Source: Verrucomicrobiota bacterium (lineage in GTDB: Bacteria > Verrucomicrobiota > Verrucomicrobiia > Opitutales > Opitutaceae). From it: DNA of 64,000 bases. Positions 17,599-25,534 of the stretch are shown here, piece after piece. The notes beneath the pieces are model-generated. The model did no database searches and was not told the origin of the DNA. It worked only from the letters and a program-made list of their open reading frames with translations. The translations under genes were made by a program, and so were the position numbers. Positions within the stretch are counted from its first letter, which is position 1. Each line of letters starts with the position of its first letter. The stretch lies in assembly GCA_014584295.1 (NCBI GenBank), contig JACTNC010000019.1, positions 1 through 64,000 on the forward strand, given 5' to 3'.

Positions 17599-18871
17599 CA
17601 TCTCCTCCCGTGAAAACCTCACCGTCGAAGAATACGATCGATGGCGCTCGCAGGTGCCGCACGGAATCCAGAACAGGTGCGTTGGTCAGCAGGAAGCGGG
17701 CGCGCTTTCCCGGTGCGAGCCTGCCTGAGGGTTCCGCCAGGTGAAGGCGATCGGAGGATTCGCCCGTTGCCGAGCGAAGAACACGCTCTGCGGATAATCC
17801 TGCCTGCTCCATGAGCTCGAGTTCCCGCAGGAATCCGTGTCCGTGCGGAACACCGTGCGAGCCGGCATCGCTTCCGGCGATGAGCTTCACACCGAGTCTG
17901 GCCGCTTCGCAAAGCCGCGCGGCGTGGGCATCGAGGATCCTTCGGAGGTTGTCGCGCACGGTGGAGCTCCAGCCGAGCTCACCGGCATGATCCAACTGGA
18001 ACTGGACCGGTGCAAAGGTGGGTACCCAGGCAATGTCGAGATCGCGCAGGCGGGCGAGTTGCTCGGCGTCGATGAAGAATCCGTGCTCGAGGGTGTCTAC
18101 CCTTGCGCCGATGCAGTTCGCTACGCCATCGTTTCCCGAGCAGTGGACCATTGTCTGGCGTCCATGCGAGCGCGCGGCTGCGACGGCGCGGAGAAGTTCT
18201 TCAGAGGGCATCTGGGGTTTGGCGGTGACGGTGCCCTTCTCAAAATTGATGATGCCCGTGGCGAGCAGCTTGATGTGGCGGGCCCCCTCGGCGACGCGTG
18301 CGGCGACCGCGGCTTCGATGCCGCCCTGGGCCTCGAGTGGAGTGGCCATGAAGGAGCCGTAGCGGCCCTGGTGGTGAATCGCGGCACCGGGGCTTTCGAT
18401 GTGGGGCATGGCGCCGCGCTGTGCGGATTCGTTCCTGCGCTGGAGGGCGAGTCCGATGCCATCGCGATCGCCGGCGTCGCGCACAGCGACGATCCCAAGG
18501 CGGAGGAGTCGCTCGAGACGTGGTTCCGCGCGGGCGAGCAATTCTTCCCGTGGCAGCTTGAGGTAGCTGGCACGCCGGGTCGGATCGAGTTCACCGCCTT
18601 CGAGGAAGAGATGCGCGTGTGCCTCGATCAATCCCGGCAGGAGGGTGTGAGCGGGTAAGTCGAGATCCGGCGAAATCTGGCCCGGGCGAACCAGCAGGGG
18701 AGGCGGGGCCGATCCGACGTGCAATATGGCCTGTCGATCGAGGACAAGGTGGCATGCACCGCGGCTCTGATGTCCGTCAAACAGGCGTCCCACTTTCAGC
18801 CAGATCCGCTGGTCGCTCGCACGCTGCAGGGCGCTGACGATTCCGGCCGGGGATTGTGTCGAGGCGTTCAT
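17576..18871 (-). CDS. Metal-dependent amidohydrolase (imidazolonepropionase/prolidase-like)
   Basis: A 431-residue amidohydrolase-superfamily protein with a composite beta domain at both ends. The metal set looks complete: HAH at 85-87, the Lys in ARHIKLLATG for carbamylation, His in MVHCSGND, His in LEHGFF and Asp in AGSDAGSHG. The family hydrolyses cyclic amides, N-acyl compounds or imino-peptides. The substrate cannot be told from sequence. Its ATG overlaps the methyltransferase stop by 4 nt and it precedes the RACo-like gene, so it is embedded in the methyl-transfer operon. It probably opens or processes the methylated substrate, or its demethylated product. No signal peptide, so cytoplasmic. 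Confidence 0.85.
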   Translation of the reverse strand: MNASTQSPAGIVSALQRASDQRIWLKVGRLFDGHQSRGACHLVLDRQAILHVGSAPPPLLVRPGQISPDLDLPAHTLLPGLIEAHAHLFLEGGELDPTRRASYLKLPREELLARAEPRLERLLRLGIVAVRDAGDRDGIGLALQRRNESAQRGAMPHIESPGAAIHHQGRYGSFMATPLEAQGGIEAAVAARVAEGARHIKLLATGIINFEKGTVTAKPQMPSEELLRAVAAARSHGRQTMVHCSGNDGVANCIGARVDTLEHGFFIDAEQLARLRDLDIAWVPTFAPVQFQLDHAGELGWSSTVRDNLRRILDAHAARLCEAARLGVKLIAGSDAGSHGVPHGHGFLRELELMEQAGLSAERVLRSATGESSDRLHLAEPSGRLAPGKRARFLLTNAPVLDSVRHLRAPSIVFFDGEVFTGGDDASRPGL

Positions 18872-19803
18872 TCCTCCTGATAGTCGCTGCAGATCACCAT
18901 GATCGCTGCTGCCTGGCGGAAGCCTGCATCCTCGGTGGATTCACCTGGCTGCGGCCGACCCGCTTGAAGGGCTTCCTCCAGTCGCGCCACGAGCGGATGG
19001 TCCTCCGGCAGCGGGATGGCATTCGCCTCGACATTGGCGAGAGCGAAGTCGAGTCCAACACGTGCGCCAAGGGTGAGGTACGCGCGTTCGAGCAGCGGCT
19101 TCGCGGCCTTGGGAGTGCCCCAGGCGAAGTTGGAGAGTCCCACGGAGAAGTGGATGCCGCGAAGCTGCGGATCCGCGGAGCAGAGCCGCATGGTGTCGAG
19201 ACCGATGTTCACCAGTCCGTAGGTGTCGGCGCCGACGGGTGCGAGGCCCGGATCAACAATGATGTCATCGAGGGTGCGGCCGGCCTTGCTCACCAGCAGA
19301 TCGACAAAGTGACGGACCGTTTCGTAGCTCTGCCGCGGGTCGAGGCACTGGGCGGATCCGCCCCCAGGTCGAAAACATTCCGAAGCCATGACAATGCAGC
19401 GCATGTCGTGCTCGCGCACGAGCTCGATCATCTCATCCAGATGCGTGCGCGAGGCAGCAAGCGAGTTCAGGAGGGGCTTTCCTCGGCACCGCGAGCGGTC
19501 GAAGGCGCGCAGCGCAGCGCGGTGATAGGCGATGCCTGGATTGTCGAAACTGAGCGGAGCATCCGTCGCCTCCTGGATGGCTGGAATCACGCGCGGCAGG
19601 AACTCCAGCATCTCTTCCGGGCGGACGGCGATGCGCTGAGTTCCGTCGAGGTTCAGATTGACGATCTCGGCGCCGCGTTCCGCCTGCAAACGCGCGAGGT
19701 GCTGGTAGCCGGATACGTCGCGTGCCTCCCATGCGCGGCGGGCACGGGCGTAGGCGTTGTTGATGAGTTCGCCGATGATGCGAATTTTTGGAGAGCTGCT
19801 CAT
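18868..19803 (-). CDS. Pterin-binding (DHPS-like) methyltetrahydrofolate:corrinoid methyltransferase
   Basis: A 311-residue TIM-barrel protein of the dihydropteroate synthase-like family used by AcsE, MtrH-type and MetH pterin-binding domains. Recognisable segments are IRIIGELINNA at the N-terminus, GAEIVNLNLDGTQ (the LDVNxG-like site), APLSFDNPGIAYH, KPLLNSLAA, IVDPGLAPVGAD and HFSVGLSNFAWG. The frame is open far upstream, but ATG 19803 overlaps the stop of the MetF-MetV gene by 4 nt and fits the domain start. In methylotrophic demethylase systems this is the second methyltransferase, moving methyl from corrinoid to tetrahydrofolate. Direction is inferred from the operon. Confidence 0.86.
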   Translation of the reverse strand: MSSSPKIRIIGELINNAYARARRAWEARDVSGYQHLARLQAERGAEIVNLNLDGTQRIAVRPEEMLEFLPRVIPAIQEATDAPLSFDNPGIAYHRAALRAFDRSRCRGKPLLNSLAASRTHLDEMIELVREHDMRCIVMASECFRPGGGSAQCLDPRQSYETVRHFVDLLVSKAGRTLDDIIVDPGLAPVGADTYGLVNIGLDTMRLCSADPQLRGIHFSVGLSNFAWGTPKAAKPLLERAYLTLGARVGLDFALANVEANAIPLPEDHPLVARLEEALQAGRPQPGESTEDAGFRQAAAIMVICSDYQEE

Positions 19804-21461
19804 GAAGGCTGCGTAGTGTCGGGTGGACTTTCCGGGGAGGATGGCGCGGTTTGTGGAGTTGAAGGCGGGACTGTGCTCTCTCCGCGGCCGGTGACGGGTA
19901 CCGGTGCCGCGGCGGGAGGGACGGAGAGTTTGCGTGTGAGGTGATCCCGCCCCTGCCAGGTGTTGGCCCAGCTTGAGGTGCCCCGCAGCGATTGGTCTTG
20001 AATCACGGGCGCGTGTTCGAGGAGCTGTTCCGCGCGACCTTCGTGGGCGAGACGGTCGTAGGCACGGGACCAGATGCACTCGTAGTCCTCGACTTCGCAG
20101 AGCCCATCGCGGGTTCCGCCGCAGGGCCCGTTGCGCTGGTTCTTCGCGCAGGCGGATTCCGGGCACAGGAAGGCGGTTTCGGGCAGCGAGCAATCACCGC
20201 AGTCGCGACAATCAAACATCGCCGACTTGCCGATCTTCTCGACTGCGCGCAGGAGTCTGGGCCCCTGCATCGGGTCGCGGGCGGATGCGGTTACCTTCTT
20301 TCCGAAATTCCACAATCCCTTTCCGGGAGTGAACATCGCGGCGTGCACGGCCTTCGCGAAACGATAGGAGTAGGTGACGTTTCGGGATGGGCGGCGTGTC
20401 GATGGGGAAGTGTTCGGGCGGTCAGCATTGGCGAGGCCTGTCGAAGCGTCCTCCGCATAAAGGAAAAACTCTCCCGGGCGTGAAAATCGGATTTCCCTCG
20501 CGAAGCCTCGCCACGCGTCGCTAGAAAAACTGTCTGCGAGTGCCAGCACTGCGTCGAGGTCGGCCCGCGAGTGGATCCCCCCGAGGTAGGCTCCACGATA
20601 CCCGAGCCCTCTGTAGATCGCGATCTGGCGGGCGGCGAGTTCGAGGAACCAGGAACGACCGCGATCGGGTTCGCGGGACTTCGCCTCGCAAATAGCGGCG
20701 AGTTCGTCGGAGATGACAACACCCGGGATGCGCTTTTCGCGGAAGAGCCGTGCGACGGCAGGATTGAGCACGTACACGTTGCCGATGAGGGGAACGTGTC
20801 CCCAGCCTCGGCTGCGCAGCCAGAGAATCAATTCGTGGATCTTTCGGGAATCGTAGCCGATCTGATTGATGATCCAGCGCGCGCCGCATTGCAGCTTCTT
20901 CTCAAGCTTCAGGAGCTGGGGAATGACCTCGTTTTCATGGAGCTTGAAGTTTGTCACCACGCAGGCCGGAAAGAATTCCGTGGCCGCGAGACGCGCGGAC
21001 TGGTGCGCGCCAGGTCGGGTGACATCCAGGCCGGCGTTTAGGTTGGCGAGAAGGGAAAGAAGTCCGACCGAATCGATATCGAACACGGGCTTGGCCGCGC
21101 CGGCGAGACCCGGACCGGGGTAATCGCCCGACAGGACGAGCAGATTGTGGAGACCCTCGCTCGCCAGGTGCCAGGCTTCGGACTCGAGCGCGTTTCGATT
21201 GAAATCCTTGCAGGAAAGATGAACGACCACATCGCGACCCGAGGCGCGCACGATGCGGGCAAGCGCGGCGGGTGCGAGTTGCGGATTTCCGCCGGCGTTG
21301 TCGGTGAAGGAAACCCAGTCGATGCGATCATGCGCCGCCAGTTCCTCCGCGAACGCAAGGGTGCGTGCCGCACGCGTCTCGGTGAGCGTGCCCCGGGTGG
21401 ATACGAGTTCCACCCCGAGAAGGAAGTCGCCATGCTTCTCCAGCTTTTCGCGAAGGTTCAT
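19800..21461 (-). CDS. Methylenetetrahydrofolate reductase fused to a MetV-like Cys-rich domain
   Basis: A 553-residue fusion. Residues about 1-320 are a MetF TIM barrel (LLGVELVSTRGT near the start, WVSFTDNAGGNPQL, VHLSCKDFNRNAL, NLLVLSGDYPG). From residue 415 a MetV-like domain carries eight cysteines (C418, 421, 424, 433, 438, 447, 455, 462; MFDCRDCGDCSL, GPCGG), suited to an Fe-S cluster or zinc. The last 40 residues are a Pro/Ser/Thr-rich tail. In acetogens MetF and MetV are separate subunits of an Fe-S-dependent reductase; here they are one chain. In this operon it probably oxidises methyl-tetrahydrofolate to methylene-tetrahydrofolate, or works in reverse to supply methyl groups. The start fits the domain and leaves 19 nt after the corrinoid gene. 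Confidence 0.88.
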   Translation of the reverse strand: MNLREKLEKHGDFLLGVELVSTRGTLTETRAARTLAFAEELAAHDRIDWVSFTDNAGGNPQLAPAALARIVRASGRDVVVHLSCKDFNRNALESEAWHLASEGLHNLLVLSGDYPGPGLAGAAKPVFDIDSVGLLSLLANLNAGLDVTRPGAHQSARLAATEFFPACVVTNFKLHENEVIPQLLKLEKKLQCGARWIINQIGYDSRKIHELILWLRSRGWGHVPLIGNVYVLNPAVARLFREKRIPGVVISDELAAICEAKSREPDRGRSWFLELAARQIAIYRGLGYRGAYLGGIHSRADLDAVLALADSFSSDAWRGFAREIRFSRPGEFFLYAEDASTGLANADRPNTSPSTRRPSRNVTYSYRFAKAVHAAMFTPGKGLWNFGKKVTASARDPMQGPRLLRAVEKIGKSAMFDCRDCGDCSLPETAFLCPESACAKNQRNGPCGGTRDGLCEVEDYECIWSRAYDRLAHEGRAEQLLEHAPVIQDQSLRGTSSWANTWQGRDHLTRKLSVPPAAAPVPVTGRGESTVPPSTPQTAPSSPESPPDTTQPS

Positions 21462-21480
21462 GGCGGAGAGGCTGCACCGC

Positions 21481-22125
21481 TCAGGCGGCGCTCAGAAACT
21501 TGAGGAACAACTCCACGCTGCTCGGTGCGTCGGCTCCATAGCCATCGGCGCCGATTTCATCGGCAAACATGCGGTTCACGGGCGCACCACCCACGGCGAT
21601 CTTCACCCGGGCGAGGTCGGGATGCTTCTGGAATTCGTCAATCACCACCTTCATGTAGGGCATGGTGGTCGTGAGGAGCGCGCTCATGCCGACGATATTT
21701 GCCTGATGGGTGCGTGCGAACTCGATGTACTTTTCCACCGGCTGGTCCACGCCCATGTCGACGACCTTGAACCCCGCGCCCTCGGCCATCATGCAGACGA
21801 GATTCTTGCCGATGTCGTGAAGGTCGCCCTTCACGGTGCCAATCACGAGCGTGCCACGAGGGGGATTCTTTGCCGCGTCCGCGGTCAGCAGCGGCTTGAG
21901 CACGGCCATGCCGGCCTTCATCGCGCGCGCCGCCACGAGGACCTCGGGAACGTAGAGGATGTTGTACTTAAAATCCTCCCCGACAACGGCCATGCCGGCG
22001 ATGAGGCCTTCGTTCAGCACCTCGTCCACCGGGCGACCCTCCGCGAGAGCCTCGCGGACAAGGCGTTCCACCTCCTTGGCATTTCCCTCGTAGAGGAACT
22101 GATTGATTTGTGCGTAATCGGGCAT
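21481..22125 (-). CDS. Corrinoid protein of a methyltransferase system (MtaC/MtbC-like)
   Basis: A 214-residue protein with the two expected domains: a helical cap (residues about 1-88, LYEGNAKEVERLVREALAEG) and a Rossmann-like B12-binding domain with G100-D101-L102-H103-D104-I105-G106, whose His is the lower cobalt ligand, followed by VGMSALLTTTMPYM and IAVGGAPVN. It carries the methyl group between the two methyltransferases. Open frame upstream covers the end of the UroD-like gene; ATG 22125 leaves an 11-nt gap after that stop and matches the family length. It is the central component of the operon; RACo and the MetH-activation-like protein would keep it in the cob(I) state. Confidence 0.93.
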   Translation of the reverse strand: MPDYAQINQFLYEGNAKEVERLVREALAEGRPVDEVLNEGLIAGMAVVGEDFKYNILYVPEVLVAARAMKAGMAVLKPLLTADAAKNPPRGTLVIGTVKGDLHDIGKNLVCMMAEGAGFKVVDMGVDQPVEKYIEFARTHQANIVGMSALLTTTMPYMKVVIDEFQKHPDLARVKIAVGGAPVNRMFADEIGADGYGADAPSSVELFLKFLSAA

Positions 22126-22135
22126 CTGGAAAAGG

Positions 22136-23188
22136 TCAGTTGCGGCTGTCGAGACATGCTTGTCTGACGGCAAGGATGTGGTCGGATGGCGTTCCGAAAG
22201 GTATGACGGCGGTGCCCATGATGAAGCCAGGGATGTCGCGTCCGCGGCGGACTTCGGCCGAGGCGACCTCGTAGATCCTCTCAGGTGACGACGTTTCAAT
22301 GAGCCGCGGGGAGACATTGCGTCGGAAGGCGCGACCGGCCTCGCGGACTGCAGGAGTCCATTCGTCGAAATCCGCAGTGAAATCGCAGAGCAGATTGTTG
22401 GCTCCGGTGCGGCATTGCAGCTCGGCGATCGGCGTGGTGTTTCCTCCGATGATCAGAGGGACGTCGCGCACGCCCTGTGTTGCCGCCCAGGTGATGAAGT
22501 CCCTTGTCACGGGAAGAACAAACTCCTCGTACATTGGCGGCGAGAGGAGTTCGGGTGAGGCCTGTGAATCGAAAATGATCACCTCCACGCCGGCGTCTAT
22601 GTAGGCGCGGGCAAAGGTCCGGATGACCTTGCCGCTGAACTCAAGGCAGGAGTGGACCCATTCCGGATCATCAAGGCAGGCGAGGAAGAGTGCCTCTGCG
22701 CCGACGAGGGAGATGGCGAGCGAGAACGGACCGGAGATCGCGCCGCGGACCCAGAAGTCGTCGCCCACCGCACGGCGCACATTGCGCGCGGCCTCGATGT
22801 TGACGGGCATGCGGCCGTCGGTGAGGGGATTTGGCACGCGCATCGAGGACAGGTCGTCGCCGACATGCACGACGTGGTGTCCGGGCTTGATGCCTGGAAT
22901 GCTGGTGTCGAGTCCGTCGTAGAAGGAAACCTTGCAGCCGCAGGCCTCGGCTTCGAGGTTGTAGACGTCGACGCCGATGACGAGGGCGTCGGGCTGGATT
23001 GTTTCGTATTCGGCAAGGACAGCGCGCGTGAGCAGACCCGCATCGCGCGAGATGTCCGATGGCGTGGAATGGATGAACCAGGCCTTGTGCTCGTAGATGG
23101 CCGGGAGAAAGAGCGGCGCCGGGCGCGGCGGGTTGCAGCGGAGGACATACTCGATTTCAGATCGTCGGGCGGAGACAGGGGTGTGCAT
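22136..23188 (-). CDS. UroD-fold methyltransferase, probable substrate:corrinoid methyltransferase
   Basis: A 350-residue uroporphyrinogen-decarboxylase-fold protein of the MtaA/CmuA/MtbA type rather than a true HemE. Recognisable parts are the central ISGPFSLAISLVG, VIIFDSQASPELLSP and PLIIGGNTTPIAELQCRTGANNLLC-like segment. The usual zinc HxCG is replaced by IIGG (residues 246-249); cysteines 259 and 268 follow. It is the first gene of the operon, 43 nt from the divergent AraC gene and next to the corrinoid protein, so it is likely the enzyme that takes a methyl group from an unknown donor. Involvement in the donor step is inferred; an alternative is a MtaA-like second-step enzyme. Confidence 0.83.
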   Translation of the reverse strand: MHTPVSARRSEIEYVLRCNPPRPAPLFLPAIYEHKAWFIHSTPSDISRDAGLLTRAVLAEYETIQPDALVIGVDVYNLEAEACGCKVSFYDGLDTSIPGIKPGHHVVHVGDDLSSMRVPNPLTDGRMPVNIEAARNVRRAVGDDFWVRGAISGPFSLAISLVGAEALFLACLDDPEWVHSCLEFSGKVIRTFARAYIDAGVEVIIFDSQASPELLSPPMYEEFVLPVTRDFITWAATQGVRDVPLIIGGNTTPIAELQCRTGANNLLCDFTADFDEWTPAVREAGRAFRRNVSPRLIETSSPERIYEVASAEVRRGRDIPGFIMGTAVIPFGTPSDHILAVRQACLDSRN

Positions 23189-23216
23189 GATAGGCGGCGG
23201 GGCTGGACAACCTTAC

Positions 23217-23229
23217 CGCAACTTTTGCG
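23217..23229. promoter_or_regulatory. Palindromic element in the divergent intergenic region
   Basis: CGCAA-CTT-TTGCG, a perfect inverted repeat with 5-bp arms, followed at 23225-23232 by TTGCGCAA. It sits in the 43-bp gap between the UroD-like gene and the AraC gene, the only place for the promoters of both. It is a candidate binding site for the AraC protein. The gap is far too short for a cobalamin riboswitch. Confidence 0.4.
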
Positions 23230-23231
23230 CA

Positions 23232-24122
23232 ATGTCTTGGCGGATGAGGCTTGCGGTGATTGGCAGATTGGGCAAACCTGCGCCTGTGCGTGTCACCTCA
23301 CCGGTCCCGGTGCTCCTGCCTCCCGGCGGACTCAAGTTCGCCGAGAGTGCCCATGCCCTGGGTTTCTCAATGGCGGTGCGGGCAGACCCCTTTCACAAGC
23401 TTATGTATGTACTGGCGGGGCGCGCGGAGCTGACGGTTGAAGGGCGGCCTCCGGTGATCGCAGCAGCGGGCACGATTTTCATCGTTCCGGAGAAGGTCCG
23501 TCATGCCCTGCGCGATCTCGAGCCCGCTGCACTCCTGCTCATGTGTTTCTCGAAGGAGTGGCTCCGGCGCACGCCCGATCTGCCGGGACTCTGGGCAACG
23601 CTGACGCAGGATGCGGACGCGGCGTGGCCGCTGGTTCGGGTGAGGAGGCTGCGGATCGAGGCGCTGTGGCGCCGGGGATTGTTTGAGCAGGCGCGCGGGC
23701 AGATTGGTGCCGGTGCGCTTGCGGCGGCGGCGGCCAATGAAATCCTCGCGGTGATCGCCCGTGCAAGAGCCCTGGCGCGGGCGGATTCGCCCGCGGCCAG
23801 GGTCCGGGCGGTTGCCGCCGAGGTTGCGGACAGCTTTGTAGAAAACTGGACTTTGGACCTGGCAGCGGCGCGGGCAGCGATGTCGCGCCGGAGTTTCAGC
23901 GAAAAATTTCGTGAGGAGACCGGGGCGACCTTTTGGGAGCATCTGGAGCGGCTCCGCGTGGCCCATGCCGCCCGGCTCCTTCGTCAGGGAGAACACACGA
24001 TCATCGGCGTGATGTTCTCCTCGGGCTTCAACGATCTCTCGACCTTCTATCGCGCATTCAAGCGCCACCACGGTACATCACCCAAACGCTGGTCAGAGGA
24101 GACATGGGCTAGCCTGGAATAG
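23232..24122 (+). CDS. AraC-family regulator with cupin sensor domain
   Basis: A 296-residue regulator. The N-terminal half is a cupin-like ligand domain (FHKLMYVLAGRAELTVEG, AAGTIFIVPEKVRHALRD). The C-terminal 100 residues are the double helix-turn-helix of AraC proteins (MSRRSFSEKFREETGATFWEHL, then IIGVMFSSGFNDLSTFYRAFKRHHGTSP). It is transcribed away from the methyl-transfer operon across a 43-bp gap and so probably controls it in response to the substrate. The ATG at 23232 is used here; ATG 23244 is equally possible and would leave the palindrome fully upstream. Confidence 0.87.
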   Translation: MSWRMRLAVIGRLGKPAPVRVTSPVPVLLPPGGLKFAESAHALGFSMAVRADPFHKLMYVLAGRAELTVEGRPPVIAAAGTIFIVPEKVRHALRDLEPAALLLMCFSKEWLRRTPDLPGLWATLTQDADAAWPLVRVRRLRIEALWRRGLFEQARGQIGAGALAAAAANEILAVIARARALARADSPAARVRAVAAEVADSFVENWTLDLAAARAAMSRRSFSEKFREETGATFWEHLERLRVAHAARLLRQGEHTIIGVMFSSGFNDLSTFYRAFKRHHGTSPKRWSEETWASLE

Positions 24123-24154
24123 AGGGCTATTTCGCTCGAAACTCTCGTCATCGA

Positions 24155-25519
24155 CTAGGGTGGATCGGATACTACTGCTGCGATCACCTTTCCGTCAGCT
24201 TCGGGGAAAGAGACCCGCAGGAGATGGGCGATAGTGGGTGCGATATCGAGGTTGCTTACCCGTTCCAATTTAACGTGGTGTCTTATACCGGCTCCAGCTG
24301 CGAGAAAGATTCCATCAAGTTCGGGTTCTGAAGCGGGAAACCCGTGTGAGCCGCTATATTCAAAGGCCGGGCTCGATTCATGGTTTTCTATCGAAGAACC
24401 GGAAAAGTAGTACCCATTGTCAGCAAAGAGTATCAGATCTCCCATGGCTTGGTTCTCTTCGGGTGTAGGCATCCCAAACCTTGGTGCCTCGATTCCATCC
24501 AATACTTGGGCAACTCCCTTGGTTCTGGAAAAGAGGGCCTTCAACTTGGGAACTAAATCGGATTTCTTCGCTGGATCCGTTACGTAAATGAAAGCAATCC
24601 CCCCCTGGGCACCTGCGAATGCATCGCATTGTGTGATACGGGCGCCGGCGATGTGAAGATAACCCGCATGCTTGAGGGTAACATTCGGGAAGAGCTGGGT
24701 TTGAACTTTCTTGAAGCCGTGGTCGGTGGTAATGATGAACGTCGTTCGCTCCAAGAGTCCGGAGGATTCGACAGTGCGTATCATTTCTCCGACCAAACGA
24801 TCCGCCAGGGCAAGAGCCGAGTAGCTGGCCAAGGATCCCGGGCCGTAGCGATGATGTATGCTGTCGGTGCCCAGTAAGTGCAGCAGGAGCAGATTGGGAT
24901 GGTGGCGCTCAAAGATGAACTGAGCTGCCCGCAACCAGAGTTCATCTCGACTAACGATGTTGCGTTTCGCTTTACCAGCATGTGCCGCGACGATCTCGTC
25001 GCGTGTCGCCTTGCCGGCATCCACCATTTCGCGAGCGACTGTACCATCCGGATCCGGCAGTTCACCGAAACTCCATTGAATTGTTTTTGCATTGCTGACA
25101 GCTACCCAATCGCATTCTGCGGTGGTGAGCCCCGCTGCGTGTGCGGCGTCATAGACTGTTGGTACCCGAACCATGACTGACTTCTCTGTCCACGGCGCGT
25201 TGCGAGTTGGACGACCGGGACCCTGGCGGGTGACATAACCGTTGAACAATACCCCATGGCGGCGTGGTGTCACTCCAGTGACTAGCGTAGTGTGATTTGG
25301 CCATGTGATGGTGGGATTGCTTACGGTCAAGGCATTAGCCTGAACGCCCTTAGCAGCCAGTTTCCGCAGATTGGGTAAGGGGATAGATTGATCCGACCAC
25401 ATATGGGCTGGAAATCCGTCGATGGTAATCAGTATGACATGGCGATCAATCCGTGGTTGTGCCGCAAGCGGCACGGCGAGTAAACCGATCAGAATAGAGA
25501 AACGGAGAAGACGACGCAT
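24155..25519 (-). CDS. Exported NPP-type phosphodiesterase/alkaline-phosphatase superfamily protein
   Basis: A 454-residue protein with a signal peptide (MRRLLRFSILIGLLAVPLAA, cleavage near AAQ). It belongs to the type I phosphodiesterase/nucleotide pyrophosphatase family: metal Asp34 in ITIDGF, nucleophile Thr72 in TITWPNHTTLVTG, then RRHGVLFNG, metal ligands in LLGTDSIHHRYG and TTDHGF, and the final His in YSGSHGF. These enzymes cleave phosphodiesters or pyrophosphates, sometimes phospholipid head groups. The gene ends a four-gene operon, 15 bp after the TonB receptor stop. It could release a phosphorylated or nucleotide-bound sugar outside the cytoplasm; the substrate is unknown. It converges on the AraC gene. 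Confidence 0.84.
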   Translation of the reverse strand: MRRLLRFSILIGLLAVPLAAQPRIDRHVILITIDGFPAHMWSDQSIPLPNLRKLAAKGVQANALTVSNPTITWPNHTTLVTGVTPRRHGVLFNGYVTRQGPGRPTRNAPWTEKSVMVRVPTVYDAAHAAGLTTAECDWVAVSNAKTIQWSFGELPDPDGTVAREMVDAGKATRDEIVAAHAGKAKRNIVSRDELWLRAAQFIFERHHPNLLLLHLLGTDSIHHRYGPGSLASYSALALADRLVGEMIRTVESSGLLERTTFIITTDHGFKKVQTQLFPNVTLKHAGYLHIAGARITQCDAFAGAQGGIAFIYVTDPAKKSDLVPKLKALFSRTKGVAQVLDGIEAPRFGMPTPEENQAMGDLILFADNGYYFSGSSIENHESSPAFEYSGSHGFPASEPELDGIFLAAGAGIRHHVKLERVSNLDIAPTIAHLLRVSFPEADGKVIAAVVSDPP

Positions 25520-25534
25520 GAGTATCAGCTTTGG

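Noticed and set aside
19804-20193. A longer N-terminus for the pterin-binding methyltransferase
   Set aside because: It overlaps the MetF-MetV C-terminus and shows no homology; the ATGA overlap at 19803 is convincing.
23189-23231. A cobalamin riboswitch before the corrinoid operon
   Set aside because: The intergenic gap is only 43 bp, too short, and no B12-box-like sequence was seen.
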